Shown here: positions 57,606-64,000 of the stretch, one piece after another | Position numbering within the stretch: position 1 is the first letter of the stretch | Layout: every line of letters starts with the position of its first letter | Assembly: GCF_006539945.1 (NCBI RefSeq) | Contig: NZ_BJNZ01000001.1 | Coordinates: forward strand, 1-64,000 | Length of the DNA stretch: 64,000 bases | Direction: 5' to 3' | DNA from: Cellulosimicrobium cellulans | Lineage (GTDB): Bacteria; Actinomycetota; Actinomycetes; Actinomycetales; Cellulomonadaceae | Position numbers and translations under genes: made by a program | Notes under the pieces: model-generated | Database searches by the model: none | Told to the model about the DNA's origin: nothing | Seen by the model: only the letters and a program-made list of their open reading frames with translations

Positions 57606-58664
57606 TCAGTCTGCGCGGGCCAGGGCGATGGTCGTGGATCCGCGCTGACCCGCCTCGTAGAACATGTGCAGCCGTCCGTCGACCTCGACGAACGACGGCG
57701 CGGCGGCCCGTCCGGCGTCCGGTGCCCCCGACCGTGAGTCGTACAGGACCCCGAGGTGGTCCTCGCGGTCGAAGCCGGTGCCGACCCGTGCGACGTGGAT
57801 GTTCCCCGAGCCGGAGTGGTAGACGACGTGCCCGCCGCCGTTGCGCGACCAGTAGTGCGCTCCCGAGAGCTGACCGCCCTCCCCGGCGCTCGGGGAGATG
57901 AGCGGCTCCGGCTTGACCTGCCAGCCGGACGTCAGCGAGCTCGACCAGCCGATGTAGATCTTCCGGGTGCCCCCGTGGTTGCCCATGAACAGCATGATGT
58001 ACAGGTCGGACCGGGTCGGGTGCGGGAAGACCCGGGCGTAGGAGGTCTCGCTCACGCCGGGCAGCATGAAGGTGCCCACGACCCGGTTGTGATAGGTGAA
58101 GCTGCGGCCGTCGGCGGAGCTCGCGACCCGCGTCGTGTGGTTCTCGCCGTGGAAGAACAGGTAGATCCTGCGGTCCGCGGGGTTCCAGAACGCGTCCGGG
58201 CTGGAGACGTGACTGACGTCGAAGCTCGCCCAGGTGCGCGGGATGACCGGGTTCGCGTCGTACTCGTGCCAGGGACCCGTGACCGAGTCCGCGTAGGCGA
58301 GGCAGATCCCGCCGGGCGCGTCGTGGGGCGCGTAGTACATGTACCAGCGGCCGAGCGGGTTCGTCACGCGTCCGGCGACGTGGCGGACGGAGGGGAAGAT
58401 CAGCTCGTTCGTCGGGTTGTACCGCAGCCGGCTCTTGTCGAGCGGCTGGCCGAGGTAGCTGAAGGTGGGGAAGCCGGGTACTGCCGCCTGCGCCGGAGCC
58501 GCGGCGGTGAGGTCGAGCAGTCCACCGGCCGCCGTCGCCGCGCCCAGGACCACCGCGCCGCGCAGGAGGCTCCGGCGGCTCAGCGGAGCCGGGGTGCCCG
58601 GGCGTGCGGGGCGCGCCGGGTGAGCGGGACTCGGGGTCGTGCCAGGGGATCGGTGTGCGTCCAT
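57606..58664 (-). CDS. Tat-exported five-bladed-propeller (GH43-like) protein
   Basis: This 352-aa protein has a twin-arginine signal, SRRSLLRGAVVLGAA, ending in AAAPAQA-A at about residue 61. The rest is a beta-propeller of the clan that holds GH43/GH32/GH68 enzymes: NPTNELIFPSV, GRWYMYYAPHD, GICLAYADSVTGPWHEYDANPVI, SSPDAFWNPADRRIYLFFHGEN and FVEVDGRLHMFYEAG. An acidic catalytic triad cannot be assigned with certainty, so it may hydrolyse or only bind arabinan, fructan or similar glycans. The gene is monocistronic and leftward. Confidence 0.78.
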   Translation of the reverse strand: MDAHRSPGTTPSPAHPARPARPGTPAPLSRRSLLRGAVVLGAATAAGGLLDLTAAAPAQAAVPGFPTFSYLGQPLDKSRLRYNPTNELIFPSVRHVAGRVTNPLGRWYMYYAPHDAPGGICLAYADSVTGPWHEYDANPVIPRTWASFDVSHVSSPDAFWNPADRRIYLFFHGENHTTRVASSADGRSFTYHNRVVGTFMLPGVSETSYARVFPHPTRSDLYIMLFMGNHGGTRKIYIGWSSSLTSGWQVKPEPLISPSAGEGGQLSGAHYWSRNGGGHVVYHSGSGNIHVARVGTGFDREDHLGVLYDSRSGAPDAGRAAAPSFVEVDGRLHMFYEAGQRGSTTIALARAD

Positions 58665-59038
58665 CGTGCTGACTCCACGGTGAGAGAGCGGGTGGGACTC
58701 CAGCTACTCTCCCGAGGGTCCGTGACCAGGGGCAACACGATAATGAGAACTGCCGAACGTCGTCGCGACGGGGCCGCGGCGCCGTCGCGGACCGGTGAGC
58801 CGCGACGGTCGGCGCGTCGCTCGCCGGCGCCGGCGTGACCGTGCGCGCGACGGGCAGCTCGACTCGGCGTTCCTGCTCGCGGCCGACAGCCTCGTGTCGC
58901 CCGCCGTGCCGGGCGGGTCCCGCGCGGGGCACGAGCCCTCTTGACAGGACAGATCGACGGGGAGCACACTCCTCGTGTTCAAACGATTAAGCAGATCGAC
59001 GCAGACGTCACCACGACACGAGGAAGTGGGTGGACAGC
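58665..59038. other. Divergent intergenic region
   Basis: This 374-bp gap between the Tat-exported propeller gene and the LacI gene contains a TTGACA at 58941-58946 and a LacI-like operator candidate at 58978-58991. No gene is supported. Confidence 0.5.
58978..58991. promoter_or_regulatory. LacI-type operator candidate
   Basis: TTCAAACGATTAAG is an imperfect palindrome centred on CG, as usual for LacI-family sites, in an unusually A/T-rich patch 47 bp before the LacI ATG. It suggests autoregulation. Confidence 0.45.
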
Positions 59039-60112
59039 ATGGCCCGAGCGCGCCTCTCCGACGTCGCCGCCGCAGCCGGCGTCTCGACCGCGACCGTGTC
59101 GCTCGTCCTCAACGACCGCGTCGAGCGGATCTCGCCGGAGACGCAGGAGCGCGTGCGTCGCGCGGCCTCGGACGTCGGCTACACGCCCAACACCGTCGCG
59201 CGCGGGCTGCGGACGCAGCGCACGCGGACCATCGGCCTCATCTCCGACACCATCGCGACCACGCCGTTCGCCGGCCGGATGCTCGCCGGTGCCCAGGACG
59301 TGGCACGCGAGCACGGGTACCTGCTCTTCCTCGTGAACACCGAGGGCGACCGGGCGGTCGAGGAGCAGGCCATCCGCGCGCTCGTCGGCCAGCAGGTCGA
59401 CGCGATGATCTACGCCGCGATGTGGCACCGCGTCGTCGACGTCCCGGCCGGGCTGCCCGCCGGGACGGTGTTCCTCGACTGCCGGCCCGCGGACGGCGGC
59501 TTCCCGGCCGTCGTGCCCGACGACCGCGAGGGGGGCGTCGCCGCCGTGCGCGAGCTCGTCGCCGCGGGCCACCGCCGCATCGCGTACGTCGACGTCGACG
59601 AGGACGACCCGCCCGTCGCGTCGCGCCTGCGCCACGAGGGCTACCTGCAGGTGCTCGCCGAGGCGGGGATCACGCCCGACCCCGCCCTGCACGTGCGTGC
59701 CGAGACCTCCGCCGCGGGCGGGCGGGCCGCCGTCGGGCACCTGCTCGACCTGCCCGCGGACCACCGACCCACGGGGATCTTCTGCTTCAACGACCGCATG
59801 GCGGTCGGTGCGTACGTCGCGGCCCACCGCCGCGGCCTCGACGTCCCGCGGGACGTCTCGATCGTCGGCTACGACGACCAGCAGCTCGTCGCGGGCGAGC
59901 AGGACCCGCCCCTGACGACCGTCGCCCTGCCCCACGCCGAGATGGGGCGCTGGGCGACGGAGGTCGCGCTCGGGGTCAGGGAACCCCCGCGCGGGAGCAC
60001 GTATCTCATGCCGTGCCCGATCGTCCGTCGGGACTCGGTGGGTCCGCCGCCGGCAGCAGCGCCAACTCCAGCCGGCGACGGACCAGGAACAACCCCGCGA
60101 CCCGCCTCGTAG
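59039..60112 (+). CDS. LacI-family transcriptional regulator
   Basis: This 357-aa regulator has the HTH RLSDVAAAAGVSTATVSLVLN, hinge VRRAASDVGYTPNTVARGLRTQRT, and a sugar-binding domain (IFCFNDRMAVGAYVAAHRRGLDVPRDVSIVGYDDQ). It ends in a Pro/Ala/Gly-rich tail. I prefer the ATG at 59039; a GTG at 59030 would add three residues. It precedes a solute-binding protein and two permeases and likely controls them. Confidence 0.9.
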   Translation: MARARLSDVAAAAGVSTATVSLVLNDRVERISPETQERVRRAASDVGYTPNTVARGLRTQRTRTIGLISDTIATTPFAGRMLAGAQDVAREHGYLLFLVNTEGDRAVEEQAIRALVGQQVDAMIYAAMWHRVVDVPAGLPAGTVFLDCRPADGGFPAVVPDDREGGVAAVRELVAAGHRRIAYVDVDEDDPPVASRLRHEGYLQVLAEAGITPDPALHVRAETSAAGGRAAVGHLLDLPADHRPTGIFCFNDRMAVGAYVAAHRRGLDVPRDVSIVGYDDQQLVAGEQDPPLTTVALPHAEMGRWATEVALGVREPPRGSTYLMPCPIVRRDSVGPPPAAAPTPAGDGPGTTPRPAS

Positions 60113-60172
60113 AGGCAGGTCACCGAGCAGGTGCCGGACGTGGAGGTCCGGTACCGAGAGAGGAACACCGCA

Positions 60173-61465
60173 ATGAACCGCAGATCCCTCGTGGCGATCG
60201 TATCGGTCTCCACCGTGTCGGCCCTCGCCCTCACCGCGTGCGGCCAGGCCGGCCAGGGCGGCGGCAGCGGCTCCGGCGACGGCCCCGTGCAGCTGACCAT
60301 GTGGACGCACTCCGCCGGGAACCCGGCCGAGCTCGAGGTCTACCAGCAGATCATCGAGGACTTCAACGCGTCCCAGGACGAGTACGAGGTCGTCGAGGAG
60401 TCGTTCCCCCAGGGCGCGTACAACGACGCGATCGTCGCCGCCGCGGCGGCGGACGACCTGCCCTGCCTGCTCGACATGGACGGACCCATCGTGCCCAACT
60501 GGGCGTGGGCCGGGTACATCCAGCCGCTCGGGCTGCCCGCCGAGCTCACCGACTCGCTGCTGCCGACCGCCGTCGGGACGTACCAGGGCGACATCTACTC
60601 GGCCGGGTACTGGGACGCCGCGCTGTCGATCTTCGCGCGCGAGTCCGTGCTCACGGCGAACGGGATCCGGATCCCGACGATCGACCAGCCGTGGACGATC
60701 GACGAGTTCGACGCCGCGCTCGCGACGCTGAAGGCCGCGGGCTACGACACCCCGCTCGACATCGGCGCCGAGGACACGGGCGAGTGGTGGTCGTACGCGT
60801 ACTCACCCATGCTGCAGAGCGCGGGCGGCGACCTGATCGACCGCGACACGATGCTCAGCGCGGACGGGCAGCTCAACGGCCCGGAGGCCGTGGAGTTCTT
60901 CACCTGGTTCCAGGACGCGTTCGCGCAGGGGTACGCGAGCAACGGCGGCACGATCGGCAACGAGGAGTTCAACGCCGACGAGGTCGCGCTCAGCTACACG
61001 GGCGTGTGGAACGCGACGGACTCGCTCGAGGCCGTCGGCGACGACCTGCTGATCCTGCCCCCGCCGGACTTCGGGCAGGGGCCGAAGATCGGCGGCGGGT
61101 CGTGGCAGTGGGGCATCTCGTCCACGTGCGCGGACGCCGACGGCGCTCGCGCGTACCTGGAGTTCAGCTTCGCCGACGAGTACCTCACGGCGTTCTCCGA
61201 CAACCAGGTCGTCATCCCGTCGACCGAGAGCGCGACCGAGGCCTCCGAGCACTTCAACGCCGACGGCGACCTGCGCCCGTTCGTCGAGCTGTCGCAGGAG
61301 CTCGCGGTCCTGCGCCCGCAGACGCCCGCCTACCCGGTGATCTCCTCGACCTTCGAGAAGGCCGCGAAGGACATCATGAACGGCGCCGACGTGCAGTCGA
61401 CGCTCGACGGCGCGGTCACGGAGATCGACGCGAACATCCAGTCCAACGACGGGTACGGCTTCTGA
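60173..61465 (+). CDS. Extracellular sugar-binding lipoprotein (ABC, SBP_bac_1 type)
   Basis: This 430-aa solute-binding protein has a lipobox ALTAC (Cys23) after the signal peptide and a MalE-like fold beginning QLTMWTHSAGNPAELEVYQQIIEDFN. It delivers an oligosaccharide to the two permeases encoded next; an ATPase gene is not present in the window and is probably shared (MsiK-type), which is common in Actinobacteria. The ATG follows GAGAGGAAC. A strong hairpin follows the stop. A fructan oligosaccharide ligand is plausible because a GH32/GH68-like gene ends the cluster. Confidence 0.92.
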   Translation: MNRRSLVAIVSVSTVSALALTACGQAGQGGGSGSGDGPVQLTMWTHSAGNPAELEVYQQIIEDFNASQDEYEVVEESFPQGAYNDAIVAAAAADDLPCLLDMDGPIVPNWAWAGYIQPLGLPAELTDSLLPTAVGTYQGDIYSAGYWDAALSIFARESVLTANGIRIPTIDQPWTIDEFDAALATLKAAGYDTPLDIGAEDTGEWWSYAYSPMLQSAGGDLIDRDTMLSADGQLNGPEAVEFFTWFQDAFAQGYASNGGTIGNEEFNADEVALSYTGVWNATDSLEAVGDDLLILPPPDFGQGPKIGGGSWQWGISSTCADADGARAYLEFSFADEYLTAFSDNQVVIPSTESATEASEHFNADGDLRPFVELSQELAVLRPQTPAYPVISSTFEKAAKDIMNGADVQSTLDGAVTEIDANIQSNDGYGF

Positions 61466-61482
61466 GCCGTCCCTCCTGACCG

Positions 61483-61510
61483 GCGCGGGCGGGCACAGGC
61501 CCGCCCGCGC
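61483..61510 (+). terminator. Intra-operon hairpin (attenuator-like)
   Basis: A perfect 12-bp G/C stem (GCGCGGGCGGGC and complement) with a 4-nt loop sits between the binding-protein stop and the first permease ATG. Such hairpins commonly reduce permease expression relative to the binding protein or protect the upstream mRNA end. Confidence 0.65.
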
Positions 61511-61525
61511 CCGGACGGAGTCGAC

Positions 61526-62491
61526 ATGACGACCTCCACCACTCCCGCGCCCGTGGCTCCCGCGCGGCCCGACGACGTCGCCCACCCCGCCCCGCGACCT
61601 CGCGGCCGCGGGGCGGCCCGCCGCCGCGAGGGCCGCTCGGGGCTCGCGATGGTCGCGCCCGCGCTGATCCTGCTCGTGCTGTTCCTCGTGATCCCGGTGC
61701 TCCTCGCGTTCGGGCTCTCGTTCACGAACGCGCGCCTCATCTCGCCGAACCCGCCGCGGTTCGTCGGGCTCGACAACTTCGTGCGGGCGTTCACCGCCGA
61801 CCCGGTGTTCCTGCGCTCGACGATCAACACGTTCGTGTTCGCGCTCGTCGTCGTGCCCGTGCAGGCGGGGCTCGGCCTGCTCCTCGCCGTCCTCGTGAAC
61901 CAGAAGATCCGTGGCGTCACCGCGTTCCGCGTCATCTTCTTCATCCCGGTCGTGACGTCGATCGTCGTCGTCTCGATCCTGTGGAAGTTCATGTACCAGG
62001 AGGACGGCCTGGTCAACTCGTTCATCGACACGCTGACGTTCGGCGCGTGGCAGGGCACGGCGTGGCTGAACGACCCGAGCACGGCGCTCGGCGCGATCAT
62101 CGTGCTGTCGATCTGGCAGGCCGTGGGCTTCCACATGCTCATCTGGCTCTCCGGCCTGCAGACCATCCCCGAAGAGCTCTACGAGGCCGCGCGCATGGAC
62201 GGCGCGAGCCCGTGGCAACAGTTCGCGAACGTCACGTGGCCGGGCCTGCGCTCGACCATGGTCTTCGTCCTCGTGACGATCACGATCGCGGCGCTCGGCC
62301 TGTTCGTGCAGATCGACGTCATGACGCAGGGCGGCCCGGTGAACTCCACCTCGACGCTCGTCTACCACGCGGTGCGCAAGGGCTACCGGGAGATGGAGAC
62401 GGGGTACGGCGCCACGATCTCGCTCATCTTCTTCGTGCTCGTGCTGATCGTCGCGCTGGTCCAGCGCTTCCTGACCCGAGACAAGGACTGA
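61526..62491 (+). CDS. ABC sugar permease, MalF type
   Basis: This 321-aa permease has a cytosolic basic/proline-rich N-terminus (about 1-45) and six membrane helices. The EAA loop is EELYEAARMDGASPWQQFANVTWPGLRST, which docks the ATPase. It forms a heterodimer with the product of the next gene (3-bp gap). Confidence 0.93.
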   Translation: MTTSTTPAPVAPARPDDVAHPAPRPRGRGAARRREGRSGLAMVAPALILLVLFLVIPVLLAFGLSFTNARLISPNPPRFVGLDNFVRAFTADPVFLRSTINTFVFALVVVPVQAGLGLLLAVLVNQKIRGVTAFRVIFFIPVVTSIVVVSILWKFMYQEDGLVNSFIDTLTFGAWQGTAWLNDPSTALGAIIVLSIWQAVGFHMLIWLSGLQTIPEELYEAARMDGASPWQQFANVTWPGLRSTMVFVLVTITIAALGLFVQIDVMTQGGPVNSTSTLVYHAVRKGYREMETGYGATISLIFFVLVLIVALVQRFLTRDKD

Positions 62492-62494
62492 CCC

Positions 62495-63403
62495 ATGGCC
62501 ACCGCATCCCTCGACACGCGTGGCGCGCACGACGTGCAGCGCCGTCGCAAGGTCTGGTCGTACGTCGCCATGGGCGCGCTCGCGATCGTGTTCCTCTTCC
62601 CGCTCGTGTTCATGTTCGTCTCGTCGCTCAAGCCGGACGCGCAGATCCTCGCGGACGTGGACTCGCCCCGGGCGTTCCTGCCGGTCGGCGACATCAGCCT
62701 CGACAACTACTTCGGGGTGTTCGACCGCGTCCCCGTCGCGCGCTTCCTCGTGAACTCGGTGCTCGTCACGGTCCTCACCGTAGGGCTGGGACTGATCGTC
62801 AACTCGATGGCCGGCTTCGCGCTGTCGCGCATGCGCTGGAAGGGCCGCACGGTCGTGCTCAGCCTGGTCATCGCGACCCTCATCGTGCCCTTCGAGACCA
62901 TCGCCGTGCCGATGGTCTACTGGGTCTCGAAGCTCCCGACGCTCGTCATGGAGGGCGGGATCCTCAAGTACGACTTCGGCTGGCTCAACTCGTACCAGGT
63001 GCAGATCGTGCCGTTCATCGCGAACGCGTTCTCGATCTTCCTGTTCACGCAGTACTTCTCGACGATCCCGAAGTCCCTCGACGAGGCCGCCCGGATCGAC
63101 GGCGCGGGCTGGTTCACCATCTACCGGCGCATCGTCGCCCCGCTCGCGGGCCCTGCGTTCGCGACGGTCGCGATCCTCACGTTCCTGCCCGCGTGGAACC
63201 AGTACCTGTGGCCGCTCATGGTCGTGCAGCAGGAGGACCTGCGCCCGGTGATGGTCGGCATGCAGTACTTCTTCCAGCTCAACACCGCGTGGGGCGAGGT
63301 CATGGCGTACACGTCGCTCATCACCCTGCCCGTGCTGATCGTCTTCCTGTCCTTCCAGCGCGCGTTCGTCTCGAGCGTCGCCGCGAGCGGGGTCAAGGGC
63401 TGA
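62495..63403 (+). CDS. ABC sugar permease, MalG type
   Basis: This 302-aa permease with six helices has the EAA loop KSLDEAARIDGAGWFTIYRRIVAPLAGPA and the MalG-type N-terminal segment FPLVFMFVSSLKPDAQIL. It is the partner of the upstream MalF-type permease. Confidence 0.93.
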   Translation: MATASLDTRGAHDVQRRRKVWSYVAMGALAIVFLFPLVFMFVSSLKPDAQILADVDSPRAFLPVGDISLDNYFGVFDRVPVARFLVNSVLVTVLTVGLGLIVNSMAGFALSRMRWKGRTVVLSLVIATLIVPFETIAVPMVYWVSKLPTLVMEGGILKYDFGWLNSYQVQIVPFIANAFSIFLFTQYFSTIPKSLDEAARIDGAGWFTIYRRIVAPLAGPAFATVAILTFLPAWNQYLWPLMVVQQEDLRPVMVGMQYFFQLNTAWGEVMAYTSLITLPVLIVFLSFQRAFVSSVAASGVKG

Positions 63404-63418
63404 CCCGTGCCCGACGTC

Positions 63419-63438
63419 GTCCGCCCGACCGGGCGGAC
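63419..63438. terminator. Hairpin after permease gene
   Basis: GTCCGCCC, 4-nt loop, GGGCGGAC: an 8-bp perfect stem 16 bp after the MalG-type stop. It may end part of the operon transcript before the hydrolase gene. Confidence 0.5.
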
Positions 63439-63510
63439 GGCCCACCCTCGCGGTGTGCGCGCACCACCTCCGACTCCTTCGCGGAGCCTCCCGAAAGGCC
63501 GTGTCTGACA

Positions 63511-64000
63511 CATGCTCACGCTTCCCGACTCCTGGGTGTGGGACTTCTGGTTCGCCGACGACGGCGATCGCCACCACCTCTTCTTCCTCTACGCCTCGCG
63601 CGCGCTGCACGAGCCGGACGCCCGGCACTACCGCGCGTCGATCGGGCACGCGGTGTCGGACGACCTCGTGCACTGGACCCGGGTCGAGGACGCGCTCGTG
63701 CGGTCCGACGCGGGGGGCTGGGACGACCTCGCGACGTGGACGGGTTCCGTCGTGCGCCACCCCGACGGCACGTGGTTCCTCTTCTACACGGGCTCGAGCC
63801 TGACTCCCGCGGGCAACGTCCAGCGCGTGGGGTACGCGACGTCGTCGGACCTGACGACCTGGACCAAGGCGGGCGAGAACCCCGTGCTCGCCGCGGACGC
63901 GCGCTGGTACGAGACGCTCGCCGACGGTCAGTGGCACGACGAGGCGTTCCGCGACCCGTGGGTGTTCGCCGACCCGCGCGGCGACGGGTGGCACATGCTC
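63511..64000 (+). CDS. GH32/GH68-clan (beta-fructosidase-like) enzyme, 3'-truncated by window edge
   Basis: The frame is open from the ATG at 63511 to the window end (163 residues visible). SWVWDFWF places the presumed nucleophile Asp11 very near the N-terminus. ASIGHAVSDDLVHW, GGWDDLATWTGSVV, WFLFYTGSS and AFRDPWVF (the RDP stabiliser) follow, the order of clan GH-J enzymes. There is no signal peptide, so the enzyme is cytosolic and would act on an imported fructo-oligosaccharide. AAAGG upstream serves as ribosome-binding site. Confidence 0.85.

Noticed and set aside
60803-63994. Minus-strand open frame of about 1060 codons opposite the ABC transporter genes
   Set aside because: It spans several unrelated sense genes and intergenic gaps and has an extreme His/Arg/Asp/Glu bias; the sense genes are unambiguous.

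Overview
The window is high-GC DNA with strongly G/C-ending codons, abundant GTG starts, LAXTG-type cell-wall sorting signals and a Streptomyces-type (conservon-like) histidine kinase. All of this points to an actinobacterium, plausibly a Micrococcales genus of the Cellulomonas/Cellulosimicrobium/Microbacterium type; the genus is inference. No tRNA, rRNA or CRISPR array was seen.

Region 1 (1-10.2 kb) is a defence island. It starts with the 3' part of an IS3-family transposase gene (D,D(35)E). Next come a 614-residue protein with a possible DUF4365-like nuclease core and a convergent KAP-type P-loop NTPase. A tightly coupled five-gene type II CBASS operon follows: CD-NTase ending in glycine, E2, ThiF-type E1, JAB/JAMM protease and a TIR-SAVED effector. 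E2 and E1 are separate genes rather than the usual E2-E1 fusion (Cap2). A long hairpin closes the island.

Region 2 (10.2-45.8 kb) is devoted to the cell surface and exopolysaccharide. It holds a choice-of-anchor L protein, a GH68 levansucrase next to a GH32 lipoprotein, and a membrane-tethered ECF sigma factor carrying its own zinc-finger anti-sigma domain, membrane segments and an extracellular domain. Beside these lie two related DUF11 surface proteins (682 and 2222 aa) and an Ig-like LATTG adhesin. A glycan/sorting operon runs through a 53-aa LAVTG protein, GT2, an exosortase-like protein, an acyltransferase, WecB, OafA-SGNH, a CvnA-like kinase and a VOC protein. A LuxR-type two-component system, a DUF4434 glycosidase-like protein and several small genes complete the region.

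The most striking finding is a repeated bipartite promoter, GTCA(T/C/G)-N15-(N)NGTCC, present eight times with exactly conserved spacing. It lies in front of the sigma gene itself, both copies of a paralogous small-gene pair (whose GTG starts sit only 14 nt downstream, implying leaderless mRNA), the 682-aa DUF11 protein, the LATTG adhesin, two small membrane proteins and one orphan site. I infer that this is the regulon of the membrane-tethered sigma factor, an envelope or glycan-sensing switch. A second notable link is the PEP-CTERM-like tail (VADP in place of VPEP) on the 682-aa DUF11 protein, encoded beside an exosortase-like gene that keeps Cys, Arg and His.

Region 3 (45.8-64 kb) is carbohydrate uptake. 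It contains a secreted GH144/DUF3131-like hydrolase, a LacI regulator, a ribulose-phosphate-3-epimerase-like protein and a SorC regulator. The SorC gene is divergent from a ribose-type ABC transporter, SIS-domain isomerase, FGGY kinase and transaldolase-like aldolase; two GCTCA-N2-TGAGC operators lie between them. After a Tat-exported beta-propeller protein comes a second cluster: LacI regulator, solute-binding lipoprotein, two MalF/MalG-type permeases and a GH32/GH68-like enzyme cut by the window edge.
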